Under the pieces are notes generated by a model. It saw nothing but the letters and a program-made list of their open reading frames with translations, ran no database searches and was not told where the DNA came from. DNA of 64,000 bases from assembly GCF_000217715.1 (NCBI RefSeq), contig NC_015667.1, forward strand, positions 62,001 to 126,000, in the 5' to 3' direction. Every line of letters begins with the position of its first letter. Position 1 is the first letter of the stretch. The DNA is from Halopiger xanaduensis SH-6. Lineage in GTDB: Archaea; Halobacteriota; Halobacteria; Halobacteriales; Natrialbaceae. The translations under genes and the position numbers were made by a program. Positions 42,233-51,978 of the stretch are shown piece after piece.

Positions 42233-43588
42233 ATGGCAGATGCACGACCGAACGTTCTCTTAATCCACAGCCACGATCTCGGTCGCTATCTGGGCTGTTA
42301 CGGCGTAGATACCGAGACTCCAAGTATCGACGCGCTCGCAGCCGACGGCGCGGTGTTCGACCGGCACTTCGCGGCCGCACCGCAGTGCTCGCCGAGTCGG
42401 GGTAGTCTCATGACCGGCCGCGCCCCCCATGTCAACGGGCTCATGGGGCTCGCGCACGGCGACTGGGAACTCGACGCCGACGAGCGCATTCTCCCACACT
42501 ACCTCAGGGACGCTGGCTACGAGACCCACCTCTTCGGGCTCCAGCATATTACGCAGGACACGGACCGTCTCGAGTACGATCACGTCCACTCCGAAGGGAA
42601 CCTCTATCCGGGCGTCTCGCCGACGGTCCACCAGGCCAACCGGGCGCGAAACGTCGCGTCGGTCGTGGCGTCGTTTCTGGACGCCGACGCGTATACCGAC
42701 CCCTTCTTCGCGTCGATCGGATTCTTCGAGTGTCACCGCGTCGAGGAGGAAAACGGTCGATTCGGATTCGATGCCGGATACTACGATGCCGACGATCCGG
42801 ACGACGTGCGGCCGCTGCCGTACCTTCCCGACCGACGGGGAATCCGCCACGATCTCGGGGAGATGCGCGGCATGATCGTCGCGATCGACGAAGCTATCGA
42901 GACGATTCTCGAGGCACTCGATGCGGCGGATATCGAGGACGAGACGCTCGTCATCTTCACGACCGAACACGGGATCGCGTTCCCCAGAGCGAAAGGGACC
43001 TGCTACGACGCAGGAATCGAAGCGGCGCTCGTGTTGCGCTATCCCGGCGTCATCGAGGGAGGCGAACGATACGCCGAACTCCTGAGTAATATCGATGTCT
43101 TGCCGACGATCCTCGATTTTGTGGGGATCGACGTACCCGACAGGATCTCCGGACGGAGTTTTGCCGGACTCGTTGCCGACGAGTACGGGGGCTACGACGA
43201 GCGAGATCGCGTCTTTGCCGAGATGACTTGGCATGACATGTACAATCCGATCCGGGCGGTGCGGACGAACCGTTATAAGTACGTCCGACGGTTTTGGCCC
43301 CTCCCGACCGTCTACCTGCCGGCAGACGTATTCTCGAGCGAATCCGGACGCGAAGTCCGCGAAACAGACACTGTCCCATCGCGACAGTACGAAGAATTGT
43401 ACGACCTCCGGGATGCGCCCCAGGAGGACGACAACGTCGTCAACGAACCGCGCTATCAGGACGTCCGAGTGGACCTCTCGGAGCAACTCCACGAGTGGAT
43501 GGTTGAGACGGATGATCCGATTCTCGACGGCCCCGTTGTTCCGGGGGACTACGACAAGATTCAATCGTGGCCACACCGATCAACGTGA
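42233..43588 (+). CDS. Sulfatase (arylsulfatase/choline-sulfatase family)
   Basis: 451 residues. N-terminal NVLLIHSHDLGRYLGCYG supplies metal-binding Asp. The modified-Cys motif is complete: CSPSRGSLMTGR, in which Cys becomes formylglycine, then FFECHRVEEE and IFTTEHGIAFPRAKG for the second metal site. The usual central Asp-Asn/Asp-His pair is present as HSHD and TTEHG, the latter a variant of the common D(H/N)G. Without a signal peptide it is cytosolic. No sulfatase-maturing enzyme is in the window. Substrate unknown; sulfated glycans or choline sulfate are possible. Confidence 0.88.
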   Translation: MADARPNVLLIHSHDLGRYLGCYGVDTETPSIDALAADGAVFDRHFAAAPQCSPSRGSLMTGRAPHVNGLMGLAHGDWELDADERILPHYLRDAGYETHLFGLQHITQDTDRLEYDHVHSEGNLYPGVSPTVHQANRARNVASVVASFLDADAYTDPFFASIGFFECHRVEEENGRFGFDAGYYDADDPDDVRPLPYLPDRRGIRHDLGEMRGMIVAIDEAIETILEALDAADIEDETLVIFTTEHGIAFPRAKGTCYDAGIEAALVLRYPGVIEGGERYAELLSNIDVLPTILDFVGIDVPDRISGRSFAGLVADEYGGYDERDRVFAEMTWHDMYNPIRAVRTNRYKYVRRFWPLPTVYLPADVFSSESGREVRETDTVPSRQYEELYDLRDAPQEDDNVVNEPRYQDVRVDLSEQLHEWMVETDDPILDGPVVPGDYDKIQSWPHRST

Positions 43589-43602
43589 ACTCGGAACGAA
43601 TC

Positions 43603-43637
43603 GTTTTTCGCGACCGCGACATCTCTCGGTCGCGTTT
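43603..43637 (+). terminator. Hairpin terminator after the sulfatase gene
   Basis: CGCGACCG (43609-43616) and CGGTCGCG (43627-43634) pair perfectly over a 10-base loop, with a T5 tract before and TTT after. It lies 15 bp past the sulfatase stop. The remaining 280 bp up to 43917 hold ACCACC-GG-GGTGGT (43742-43755), a second short hairpin, and no gene. Confidence 0.5.
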
Positions 43638-43916
43638 GAGGATACCCTATCGAGGCTTGCTCTCAGACCTGCGAGTTTGCGTGGGCGTTCGAACGTCAAT
43701 CAAACGACAGGGACTGCAGCCGTCGATGCCAGTGAAAGATTTACCACCGGGGTGGTGGGACCTCTCGGTGGGAACCGCCCCGGAGAGATGAGTATGACCA
43801 GCAACTCGCCCCCGAAATCCACAGTGATCTCAATGGTCTCGAGCGTTCGGCTAGCTTACACAGCAGCCACAGCGTCACAGACCAGGACGGACGTCTCTTT
43901 GGCGGTGATCTAAACG

Positions 43917-44891
43917 ATGGAGGCCGTCGTTTTAGCTGGCGGATACGCAACTCGCCTGTGGCCGATCACGAGGGACCGACCGAAGATGCTTCTCCCGCTT
44001 GGGGAAACCACCGTCATCGACCGGCTCTATGCCGACCTTGAATCAGTAGACCGCATCGAGACCGTGTACGTCAGCACGAATGAACGGTTCGCCGACGACT
44101 TCGAGGCCCACTTGGCGGAGCGTTCGTACGACAAACCGCGACTATCGGTCGAAGAAACCCAGGCGGAAGACGAAAAGTTCGGTGTCATCGCCGGCCTCGC
44201 GGAACTGGTCGAACGCGAAGGTGTCGACGACGACCTCTTGGTGATCGCCGGTGACAACGTCTTCGAGTTCGCGATCCGCGACTTCCTTGAGTACTACGAC
44301 TGGAGGGACGCGCCGACGATCGCCGCTACCGACGTCGGCTCGCCGGAACGAGCTACCGAGTACGGTGTCCTCGACCTGGCAGACGATCGGGTGGTCAACT
44401 TCCGAGAAAAACCCGACGACCCGCCGGGAACATGCGTGTCGGTCGGATGCTATGCGTTTCCCCGCGAGACGCTGTCCTTACTCCCGCAGTATCTCGAGGC
44501 GGGGAACGATCCGGACGAACCCGGCTGGTTCGTCCAGTGGCTCCGGAACTGCGAGCCAACGTACGCGTACACGTTCGACGGTGCCTGGTTCGACATCGGC
44601 ACTCGAGAGCGCTACCTCGACGCCGTTGCTTGGCACTTAGACGGCGAGTCACGGATCGTCGAGACGGTGTCGCTCAAAAACGCGACGATCGGGTCGGACG
44701 TTCATGTAATGGCGAACGCGACCCTCGTCGGCGCTGAGATCGAACGAGCGGTCGTCTTTCCGGACGTGACGCTCGAGGGGACGACCGTGCACGACTCGAT
44801 CATCGACGAAGGCGCGACGCTCGGCGGGATTGGTCTCCATGAGGCAATGGTCGGCGCATACTCCCGGATTCCGGGCAGTGGTTGGGAGTGA
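43917..44891 (+). CDS. Sugar-phosphate nucleotidyltransferase
   Basis: 324 residues. Catalytic start VLAGGYATRLWPITRDRPKM with the pyrophosphorylase motif GG-x3-R and Lys, then DDDLLVIAGDNVFEF (metal Asp), DVGSPERATEYGVL and REKPDDPPG. The end (from ~240) forms left-handed beta-helix repeats (NATIGSDVHVMANATLVGAE). A GlmU/RfbA-like enzyme that activates a hexose-1-P, probably glucose-1-P. It may supply NDP-glucose to the nearby TreT-like enzyme (inference). Confidence 0.9.
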   Translation: MEAVVLAGGYATRLWPITRDRPKMLLPLGETTVIDRLYADLESVDRIETVYVSTNERFADDFEAHLAERSYDKPRLSVEETQAEDEKFGVIAGLAELVEREGVDDDLLVIAGDNVFEFAIRDFLEYYDWRDAPTIAATDVGSPERATEYGVLDLADDRVVNFREKPDDPPGTCVSVGCYAFPRETLSLLPQYLEAGNDPDEPGWFVQWLRNCEPTYAYTFDGAWFDIGTRERYLDAVAWHLDGESRIVETVSLKNATIGSDVHVMANATLVGAEIERAVVFPDVTLEGTTVHDSIIDEGATLGGIGLHEAMVGAYSRIPGSGWE

Positions 44892-44906
44892 CAGCAGTCG
44901 CGATCA

Positions 44907-45800
44907 TCACGGCGATTCGACGCTGACCGGGACGCAAAACACCGGAACGTCGGCTCCCCGGACGACGTTTTCCGTGACGCTTCCGAGAAACCACTGTCCG
45001 ATTCCGGTCCGACCGTGCGTTCCCATCACGATCAGATCGACGCCGCGATCGGTCGCGTACGTGAGGACCACGTCCGACGGCGGCCCGGTCGCGATCGTTC
45101 CGGAGACGCTAACACCGGCATGTTTGGCCCGTTTTCGGACCGTTTCGACCGCCACCTCACCGCGGCGCTTGAGCGCCTTGAGGATACCGCCCGGGTCCTG
45201 CGATCCGGAAAATCGGCTCGTGTTGACGGAGTAGACTGTGTGAACCGTCGACCCCATCAGGTCCGCCAGTTCGATCCCCCACTCGGTCGCGATCGCAGCC
45301 CCGTCGCTCCCGTCGGTCGGCAGGAGCAACTGGTCGAACGCGACGTCATCGATGGCGGATTCGGCAGCGGTCGGCGGGACGGCGAGCACGGGAGTTCGCG
45401 CCGTCCGGAGAACGTTCTCAGTGACGCTCCCGAGGAGGACCCTCTCGAGTCCCGTTCGTCCCTTCGTTCCCATCGCGATGACGTCGATGTCACGCCTGGT
45501 GGCGTACTCGCGGATCGACTGGAACGGCGTCCCCTGTTCGACCGTCGTCGAGACCTCGAGGTCCGCGTCGTGGTCTCGCGCCAGCGTCGCGACTCGCTCG
45601 ACTGCGTTCTGTGCGTCCTCCTCGAGCGGCGAAAGCGCCTCGTCCGCCGGTTCGAGCGGTCCGCTTCGGACGTCGACAACCGAGACCACGTGGACGTCCG
45701 CGCCGGTTCGCGACGCGAGCGCGATTCCCCATTTCGCTCCCGCGAGGGCCCCCTCGCTGTCGTCCGTCGGTATCAGTATCGATTCGATCAGCTGGCTCAT
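44907..45800 (-). CDS. Tandem universal stress protein
   Basis: 297 residues from ATG 45798-45800. Domain 1 begins SILIPTDDSEGALAG and domain 2 begins QLLLPTDGSDGAAIA. Both ATP loops are complete: GTKGRTGLERVLLGSVTEN and GTHGRTGIGQWFLGSVTEN. Thus this is one of the few tandem copies with two apparently functional sites. Its 3' end lies 15 bp from the nucleotidyltransferase stop, facing it; TreT is upstream on the same strand. Confidence 0.92.
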   Translation of the reverse strand: MSQLIESILIPTDDSEGALAGAKWGIALASRTGADVHVVSVVDVRSGPLEPADEALSPLEEDAQNAVERVATLARDHDADLEVSTTVEQGTPFQSIREYATRRDIDVIAMGTKGRTGLERVLLGSVTENVLRTARTPVLAVPPTAAESAIDDVAFDQLLLPTDGSDGAAIATEWGIELADLMGSTVHTVYSVNTSRFSGSQDPGGILKALKRRGEVAVETVRKRAKHAGVSVSGTIATGPPSDVVLTYATDRGVDLIVMGTHGRTGIGQWFLGSVTENVVRGADVPVFCVPVSVESP

Positions 45801-45876
45801 CAGTCTCGCTCTCACCTCCTCGAAGGATAATTGTAGGGGGTGGCGTCGGTCGTCTGCGCACCGTTCCAATCACTGA

Positions 45877-47127
45877 TCACACGTTGGAATCGATACCCAG
45901 TGTCTCGACGACGATCTCGAGTAGCTCCGAGAGCTGTCGCGGAAGCAAGAAGCGTTCGCGGACATACTCTCGCCCGTTTGCGCCGAACCTCGTTCGACGC
46001 GATTCGTTCTCGAGAAGGGTGGCGACGCGCTCCCCGGCGTCCGCTGGGTCGTCGGGTTCGACGAGATACCCGTTTTCGCCGTCCACGATCTGGAGCGGAA
46101 TGCCGCCGACGTTCGATCCGACGACCGGAGTACGCTTCCAGAGGGCTTCCGAGACGACCAGTCCGAACCCCTCGCGTAGCGACTTTTGGACGACAACGTC
46201 TGATCGACGCTGTAGGACGTTCACCGTCGTGTCCGGCAGGTCGGTCAACGTGTGGACGTTTGGATCACCGACCGCCTCCTCGGCGACGCGTTCGTAGACC
46301 TCCATCCCCTCCGGATCATCACCGGCCATCGCGCCGACCAGCGCCAGTTGCAGGTCCGGGATCTCTTCGCTGGCGCGACGATACGCTTCTAACGTGCCAA
46401 ACTGGTCCTTCCACGGATCGAATCGGGAGATCTGCGTGACCAGCGGGCGATCGAACGACAGCGGGTCCAGTCGGTCGCGTTCGACTTTCTCCGTCTTCTC
46501 GTCGAGCGATCGGTTCTTCTTCGTTACCGGATCGATCGAGGGGTATACCACGCTTGTCGTCGGACCGATGACGTCCTCCGCGTAGGCCGTCCGGCTAAAG
46601 ATCGCATGGTCCACTTGCGGCATGTACTCGGCGACGAACGTGCGGTATTCCTCTATTGGATCGGTGAGATCGACGTGACAGCGCCAGACGATCGCCGCCT
46701 CCGGCATCGTCTCCGCGAGGCGATCGAGCATTCCCAGCGGCTGCGGATCGTGGATCACGACGAGATCGTACTCGCCCTCGAGTTCGGCCGAATTCCTCTC
46801 GGTTACGGACCGATAGGTGGATTTCATCTCCTCGGTCAGCGGAGGCCCGTTCCCCTGAAGCCCGTTGTGGATCGCTTTGGTCACCGCGAAGAAGTCGTCA
46901 GTGGCGTCCATGACGAGCCAGTTGGTATCGATCCCGAGGTCGTTGCACACCGGCACGATTGATCGAAGTAACTCAGCGACTCCGCCACCGGTCGCGGTCG
47001 AATTGACGTGGAGGATCCGGCGATCCGAAAGCGCCTCGGAGAGCAATCGAAGCCGATCGAGCCGGTTGGGTTCCACGATATCGGCGTACGCCTCGAGCGT
47101 ACGATTCGGAAACGATGGTGCATGCAT
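45877..47127 (-). CDS. treT: GT4 glycosyltransferase, trehalose synthase TreT-like
   Basis: 416 residues. N-terminal RILHVNSTATGGGVAELLRS is the TreT-type acceptor loop; NDLGIDTNWLVMDATDDFFAVTKA and VVIHDPQPLGMLDRL follow. The C-terminal donor site has QISRFDPWKDQFGTLEAYR, QKSLREGFGLVVSEALWKRT (E-x7-E) and GGIPLQIVDGENGYLV. TreT joins NDP-glucose and glucose to make trehalose. Subfamily assignment is from overall look; a sucrose-synthase or other GT4 role is possible. Trehalose is a desiccation/salt protectant. Confidence 0.8.
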   Translation of the reverse strand: MHAPSFPNRTLEAYADIVEPNRLDRLRLLSEALSDRRILHVNSTATGGGVAELLRSIVPVCNDLGIDTNWLVMDATDDFFAVTKAIHNGLQGNGPPLTEEMKSTYRSVTERNSAELEGEYDLVVIHDPQPLGMLDRLAETMPEAAIVWRCHVDLTDPIEEYRTFVAEYMPQVDHAIFSRTAYAEDVIGPTTSVVYPSIDPVTKKNRSLDEKTEKVERDRLDPLSFDRPLVTQISRFDPWKDQFGTLEAYRRASEEIPDLQLALVGAMAGDDPEGMEVYERVAEEAVGDPNVHTLTDLPDTTVNVLQRRSDVVVQKSLREGFGLVVSEALWKRTPVVGSNVGGIPLQIVDGENGYLVEPDDPADAGERVATLLENESRRTRFGANGREYVRERFLLPRQLSELLEIVVETLGIDSNV

Positions 47128-47293
47128 TGTTCGTACTCGCCGCTACGACGACCGGTGGTATCAGTTGCGGGGTGGGGAGACGGCGGTAGTGGACCCGCCG
47201 CGACCGTTTCGCCTCAGTCGGCCGTCGACGTTCTCCCGTCACTGAACGAACGGTTATGCTTCCCGCCGACGAAAGGATAGGGAGGAATCTCCC

Positions 47294-47663
47294 GTGCCAC
47301 GATCTGAATCTACACCGGTCCAACCCGAACTTACGCCGCGACTACGGAAGAAGCAAGCCGCGCTCGAGGCGATCCCGCCGGTCGAACGATCAGTCGAAGA
47401 CGGCGTGCTTCGCGAAACACGGTCCTTTCGCGGTCTCTCGCTCGAGCAAGCAATGGGCTACCTGGAATCGCTCGGCGGTGAGCGAGTCGGGTCGAACGAG
47501 TTCGAGGGGGGAAAGATGGCAGGCTGAACTCTCGATTGAAACGGTTCCGGTTGGACCGTCGTACCGACTCACTGAGGTGACGATTACGTGGATAGGCGAG
47601 AAAGAAACCGTCGAATCGGTCGTCTTGCGGTTCCGTCTCAAAGCGTTTCGGGCGCCGGGGTGA
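47294..47663 (+). pseudogene. Frameshifted conserved haloarchaeal protein
   Basis: The frame from GTG 47294 (PRLRKKQAALEAIPPVERSV, SFRGLSLEQAMGYLESLGGE) ends at 47527. Removing one base in the run GGGGGGAAA (about 47508-47516) joins it to a second frame reading GRWQAELSIETVPVGPSYRL and TEVTITWIG, then VVLRFRLKAFRAPG to TGA 47663. The joined product has ~122 residues and looks complete. No function is recognised. Whether this is a real mutation, slippage or a sequencing error in the homopolymer cannot be seen here. Confidence 0.7.
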
Positions 47664-47757
47664 GGCGGGTCGTCACAGGAGCGATCCTGTTCGCCGCTCC
47701 CACGTACCGCTCGTCCGCCGACACCTCCAGCCACGATGCGGCAAGCGGTCGAACCGA

Positions 47758-48210
47758 TTACGACTCGTCGACGGGCGTCTTTACAACCGTCACCGGCTCC
47801 TCGGCCATCCGAGCGACACGTTCGGCGACGCTACCGAGCAACCGCCGGTACTCGCCCGGACGGTTCTTCGAGCCGACGACCGTGAGTCCGATGTCGGCGT
47901 CGTCGATGTACGCGAGAATCTCCTCGTGGGGGACACCGTGGTGGATCTCGGTCGCCGTCGGTACGTCGGCCGCCGCTGCCCGCTCGACGATGTCCTCGAT
48001 CGCGTCGCGACCGGCCTCCTCGAGCGCGTGCTCGAGCCCCTCAAACTCGTGGACGTACTCGTCGCCGGGGTACGAACTGTAGGCGTCGGCATCGACGACG
48101 TACAGCACGTGTAGTTCGGCGTTGTACCGCTGTGCAGCGTCGATCGCGTGCTCGATCGCTCGGTCGACGCCGGGACTCATATCGGTCGGGAGCAGTATTC
48201 GATCGTACAT
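47758..48210 (-). CDS. Universal stress protein, degenerate ATP loop
   Basis: 150 residues from ATG 48208-48210. Begins MYDRILLPTDMSPGVDRA (Met where most have Gly) and has loop GSKNRPGEYRRLLGSVAER, in which Asn replaces the second Gly. Binding of ATP is doubtful though the G-S end remains. A Tyr/Asp-rich strand-2 loop (DADAYSSYPGDEYVHEF) is peculiar to this copy. Confidence 0.88.
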   Translation of the reverse strand: MYDRILLPTDMSPGVDRAIEHAIDAAQRYNAELHVLYVVDADAYSSYPGDEYVHEFEGLEHALEEAGRDAIEDIVERAAAADVPTATEIHHGVPHEEILAYIDDADIGLTVVGSKNRPGEYRRLLGSVAERVARMAEEPVTVVKTPVDES

Positions 48211-48384
48211 GGTCAAAATATCGATCGGCCAACGAGATAAACGGCGGGTACAGTTCCACTGACCGCGGAGGTACCCCTGCGTTCAAGTACCTACTGGACC
48301 GTCTCGAACGGGCGGGCGAAGCGATGACGATCGGCTACCCGTCCGCTAGCCGTCCGAGACCGCCCCAGGGTGCAGACGCGCCGT

Positions 48385-49263
48385 CTAGCTAACGGTCAGT
48401 ACCGGGATTGTCGATCGGCGCACCACGCGCGCCGTGGTACTGCCAAGCAACCGACCGGCGCCGATGTTTCGACCGCGCGTTCCCATGGCGATCAGATCCG
48501 CGTCGACGTCGTCAGTGTACGCGAGCAGCTCGTCCGTCGGTACCCCACGCCGAAGAGACGTCGTCGCGGAAAGACCCCGCTCTCGGGCCATGTCCGCGAC
48601 CGCATCAGCCGCCGCACGCCCGCCTTCTTTGAGGAGTCCGATGATGCTCTGCGGCGCGTCCTTGAGATCGTACGTCGTCGTGTCGAGGACGTACACGGCG
48701 TGAACGGATGCGTCGTACTTCTCGGCGACATCAAGCGCAGTTTCGGCCGCACGCTCGGCGGCGTCACTCCCGTCAATCGGGATTACTATGTCCTCATACG
48801 GCCTGACGTCCGCGTCGGTTCCCGCGGCGTCCTCACGCAGGCGGACCGACAATACTGGCGTATCGGAGCGCGTGAGCACGCGCTCCGTGGTGCTGCCGAG
48901 GCGGGCGTGGTCGACGTCGGTTCGACCGTGCGTTCCCATCACGATCAGATCGACGTCCTGCTCGTCGGCGTACTCGAGTATTTCGGTGTGTGGTGCACCC
49001 TCGCGTACTTCTCTCGCAGCCGTCAGGTCGTTCGCTTCGGCCTGATCCGTAACGCGGATAGTCGCTTCGCGGCCGCGGCGTTCGGACGGTTCGCGAAGAG
49101 TTTCGCGCTGGTCAGTCTCGAGCGCGGCCGGCTCGGCGCCGGTATCGACGACGTACAGCGCGTGGAGGGTCGCCCCGTAGGTCTGTCCCAGTTCCGTCGC
49201 GTGAGTGATCGCCGCTTCGGCGCCGCGACTCCCGTCCGTCGGGACGAGTACGGTCGTGAACAT
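48385..49263 (-). CDS. Tandem universal stress protein
   Basis: 292 residues from ATG 49261-49263. Domain 1: FTTVLVPTDGSRGAE and full loop GTHGRTDVDHARLGSTTER. Domain 2: DIVIPIDGSDAAERAA and GTRGRNIGAGRLLGSTTAR. Both have GST instead of GSV after the last Gly, a shared mark of internal duplication. Domain 2's Asp-rich strand precedes DVDADLIAMGTRGR. Confidence 0.92.
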   Translation of the reverse strand: MFTTVLVPTDGSRGAEAAITHATELGQTYGATLHALYVVDTGAEPAALETDQRETLREPSERRGREATIRVTDQAEANDLTAAREVREGAPHTEILEYADEQDVDLIVMGTHGRTDVDHARLGSTTERVLTRSDTPVLSVRLREDAAGTDADVRPYEDIVIPIDGSDAAERAAETALDVAEKYDASVHAVYVLDTTTYDLKDAPQSIIGLLKEGGRAAADAVADMARERGLSATTSLRRGVPTDELLAYTDDVDADLIAMGTRGRNIGAGRLLGSTTARVVRRSTIPVLTVS

Positions 49264-49447
49264 ACTGGTTAGTTCCACTTGCACACGCATCAATCACACA
49301 GGTACGCTCGCCGCACGTGATACGTCTGCTACCGCTGAGCGACCGTATAGACGAGTGGTTAGTCGATATTGATCGACTCATCATCAAGATTCGTCGGTTC
49401 GGCTTTGGATAACGGAAGTAGCCGTGCGTTCCAGTCGAACGCATTTA

Positions 49448-50545
49448 TCAATGGTCGAGCCGCCGTCCGACCGCATCGACACCAACGAGCGCGTCGCGAA
49501 CGTCGTCTGCTGTCACTTCGAACGGCTCGTTGTGGATCGTCTCGTCTTCGGCACAGGCGGCTTCGGCAACGATCGCAAGGTCCTCGATCGAGGGATCCTC
49601 GAGTCCGATTTCGGCGAGCGTCGTTGGAAGCCCGACCGACGCGGCGAAGCCAGCGACGTCCTCGACAAGCGCGTCCTCGCGGCCCTCGAGGACGAGCTGT
49701 GCGATCGTCCCGATCGTCACCTTCTCGCCGTGGGTCGCCTCGTGGGTAGCTTCGAGTTGCGTGAGGCCGTTGTGAATCGCGTGTGCCGCGGCCAAGCCGC
49801 CGCTCTCGAACCCGAGACCGCTCAGTAGCGTGTTCGCTTCGACGACCGCCTCGACGCTCTCGGTGACGGCGTTATTCTCGACGGCGTCGACCGCGGACCG
49901 GCCGTGTTCGCGGAGGGTCGTATACGCAAGTTTCGCGATTTCCTGTGCGGTTCGCGTCGATCGGGTTCCGAAGAGCGTCGTCGCGCCCGACCGGAAGGCA
50001 GCGTCGGCCTCGAACCACGTCGCGAGCGCGTCGCCGATACCGCTCCGGAAGAACCGGGTAGGCGCGTTCGCCACGACTTCGGTGTCGATCACCACGAGAT
50101 CCGGGTGGCGTTCGTAGACGTGAAACTCGACAAATTCGCCGTCTTCGCTATAAATTACCGCAACCGAACTAGTCGGCGCGTCCGTCGATGCGACCGTTGG
50201 CAGTGAGACGAGCGCCCCGCCAGTACGTTCTCGGGTCGCCCTCGCCGTGTCGATCGCTTTCCCGCCACCGATCCCGACGATCAGATTCGCGTCGTGTTCC
50301 GTGTGTCTCTCCCTAATCCGGCCGATTTCCTTCTCAGAGCATTCGCCATTGAACACGACGCTGTCGATGTCGAACCCGGCTGCCTCGAGGCTTGTTTCGA
50401 CGCGCTCGCCGACCAGATCGAGGACGACTTCGTCACCGAGAACGAGCGCCGCATCACCAAGCGGATCCGCGTAGTCACCGAGGTCATCGAGTACGTTTCG
50501 TCCCTGTATGTACGCTGCTGGCGATCTGAATATCCGTGTCGTCAT
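49448..50545 (-). CDS. gldA: Glycerol dehydrogenase (iron-containing alcohol dehydrogenase family)
   Basis: 365 residues. NAD-binding GIGGGKAIDTAR, then STDAPTSSVAVIYSEDG, metal Asp in SGIGDALATWFEADAA, His in AHAIHNGLTQL and His in ATHGEKVTIG: the GldA layout with the metal-ligand trio. It converts glycerol to dihydroxyacetone. Glycerol is abundant in hypersaline water from algae, so a catabolic role is likely. Related sn-glycerol-1-P dehydrogenase is less likely because the STDAPTSS motif is typical of GldA. Confidence 0.88.
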   Translation of the reverse strand: MTTRIFRSPAAYIQGRNVLDDLGDYADPLGDAALVLGDEVVLDLVGERVETSLEAAGFDIDSVVFNGECSEKEIGRIRERHTEHDANLIVGIGGGKAIDTARATRERTGGALVSLPTVASTDAPTSSVAVIYSEDGEFVEFHVYERHPDLVVIDTEVVANAPTRFFRSGIGDALATWFEADAAFRSGATTLFGTRSTRTAQEIAKLAYTTLREHGRSAVDAVENNAVTESVEAVVEANTLLSGLGFESGGLAAAHAIHNGLTQLEATHEATHGEKVTIGTIAQLVLEGREDALVEDVAGFAASVGLPTTLAEIGLEDPSIEDLAIVAEAACAEDETIHNEPFEVTADDVRDALVGVDAVGRRLDH

Positions 50546-50875
50546 AGTTGATTAACGGCCCGACCGCTCGAGCCGTTGAGGTGTCCTTCGTCGAGCGAGT
50601 ACCTATAGGTACCCGATGATTCCCGCCGGTGGCGGCCGCGCGTGGAGCCCCGTTCGAGTACCGACGGGACTCTCGATTCGGAACTAGCGTCCCGGCTCGG
50701 CACTCGCTTCGCGGTAGCTACTGGAACATGCTAGTCTGTGCCGCGTCAGTGAGTTCAACACGGACGTCCCGGGACAGCGGTTCGAGCGTCGACTGGGGCA
50801 GTGCAAGATCGCTCTCCAGGATCACTGGGTAGCTGCGTTTTCGCGTACCGCTGCGGGACCGACGAATGCCGACGG
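50546..50875. other. Intergenic stretch, nothing clear
   Basis: About 330 bp with no recognised gene. A minus-strand open stretch (about 50720-50878) ending TSMFQ-TAG has fair codon use but no start; it may be leftover coding DNA. The part beside 50545 should hold the gldA promoter. Confidence 0.25.
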
Positions 50876-51133
50876 CTAGTCCACGAACGTCGCGACCGCC
50901 AAGACGACTAGCACCACGTGCCAGACGACCATCGCAGTCGCGACCCGCGGATCCGTCGGTGGCAACGGTGGGTTTCGGAACATGGCGTCGTAGACGAATC
51001 CGGTCGCGACGAGAGCGCCGAGAAAGAGCCCGCTCTCAACTGCGAGCCCGGTCGCGACGCCGAGGGCAACCCCGCCCAGGAGGCTGCTCGCGATTCCAAC
51101 GACGATTTTGTCGTAGTAGTCAAGCACGCCCAT
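50876..51133 (-). CDS. Small membrane protein
   Basis: 85 residues from ATG 51131-51133. Three hydrophobic stretches: IVVGIASSLLGGVALGVATG, SGLFLGALVATGFVYDAMF and VVWHVVLVVLAVATFVD. A Pro/Asp-rich hinge (RNPPLPPTDPRVA) lies between the second and third. It follows the TIM-barrel gene on the same strand. Family not recognised. Confidence 0.6.
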   Translation of the reverse strand: MGVLDYYDKIVVGIASSLLGGVALGVATGLAVESGLFLGALVATGFVYDAMFRNPPLPPTDPRVATAMVVWHVVLVVLAVATFVD

Positions 51134-51225
51134 CACCTCCCGTTCGAGGATACAGGTTTGACCGGCGAAGAACCGTTGCCGGTTCTCACGCAGTAAGAAT
51201 CCGGTCATCAAGTCGCGGGCGTTGC

Positions 51226-51978
51226 TCACCCATCGGCCTCGAGCGTTGCCTCCGCTCGGCGCGCGGTGTCGCGTAACAGCGGGACATCGTCGGTGAACAC
51301 CTCGATCGCGACGGTGCCGTCGAATCCCGCGAGGTGATCCGCGACGATTCCGTAGTCGATCTCACCGGCTCCGATCGGCAGGTGCGTGTCTCCCCGTCTC
51401 CGCGCGTCGTGGACGTGGAGGTGCGAGACGAGGTCGCCGTAACTCGAGAGAAATCGATCCACGCCATCGTCCCCGTCTTCCATGTACGCGTGTCCGACGT
51501 CGAAACAGACGGCCGTCTCTGTTTCGCGTGCGAGGTCTCCCAGCACTGACAGTGGGTAGCCGCGCTTCTGGTGGCCGACGTTCTCGACGACGAGTTCCAC
51601 GCCGGCGTCGTCGGCGGTCGACGCGATCGCCGCGAGTTGGTCGGCGAAGCGGGGCCGGAGGTCCGTATCGTGCGGATTCCGAGCCGTACCGTGGATGACA
51701 GCCTTCTCCGCGCCGACCTCGCCGGCCCACCCGAGCAGTCGCGACAGGTAGTCGACGATCGCGTCGTTGATCTCGGGCACCGGTGTCACGACGACCTGCT
51801 CGAACGGAAGGTGAACGCAGAGGTCGGCGTCCGCATCGGCGAGAATTGTCTCGAGGCGGTCCGCGTCGATCTCGGTGGGATCGCGTCCTTCGCCAATCGA
51901 CAGCTCTGCCAGATCGAATCCTGCGATCGTCCGTTCCGTGCGCTCAAGCGAGTCGCCGACGGTGAGACCAAGCTGCAT
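51226..51978 (-). CDS. Sugar phosphate isomerase/epimerase-like TIM barrel (AP endonuclease 2 family)
   Basis: 250 residues from ATG 51976-51978. The xylose-isomerase-like barrel has VIHGTARNPHDTDLRPRFAD, VELVVENVGHQKRGYPLS, TAVCFDVGHAYMEDGDDG and SHLHVHDARRRGDTHLPIG, with metal Glu, Asp-His, His-x-Asp residues in place. The final Glu is in VAIEVFTDD. Endonuclease IV-like DNA repair is possible but length (250) and the Gly/His pattern suit a sugar isomerase. Substrate unknown. Confidence 0.8.
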   Translation of the reverse strand: MQLGLTVGDSLERTERTIAGFDLAELSIGEGRDPTEIDADRLETILADADADLCVHLPFEQVVVTPVPEINDAIVDYLSRLLGWAGEVGAEKAVIHGTARNPHDTDLRPRFADQLAAIASTADDAGVELVVENVGHQKRGYPLSVLGDLARETETAVCFDVGHAYMEDGDDGVDRFLSSYGDLVSHLHVHDARRRGDTHLPIGAGEIDYGIVADHLAGFDGTVAIEVFTDDVPLLRDTARRAEATLEADG

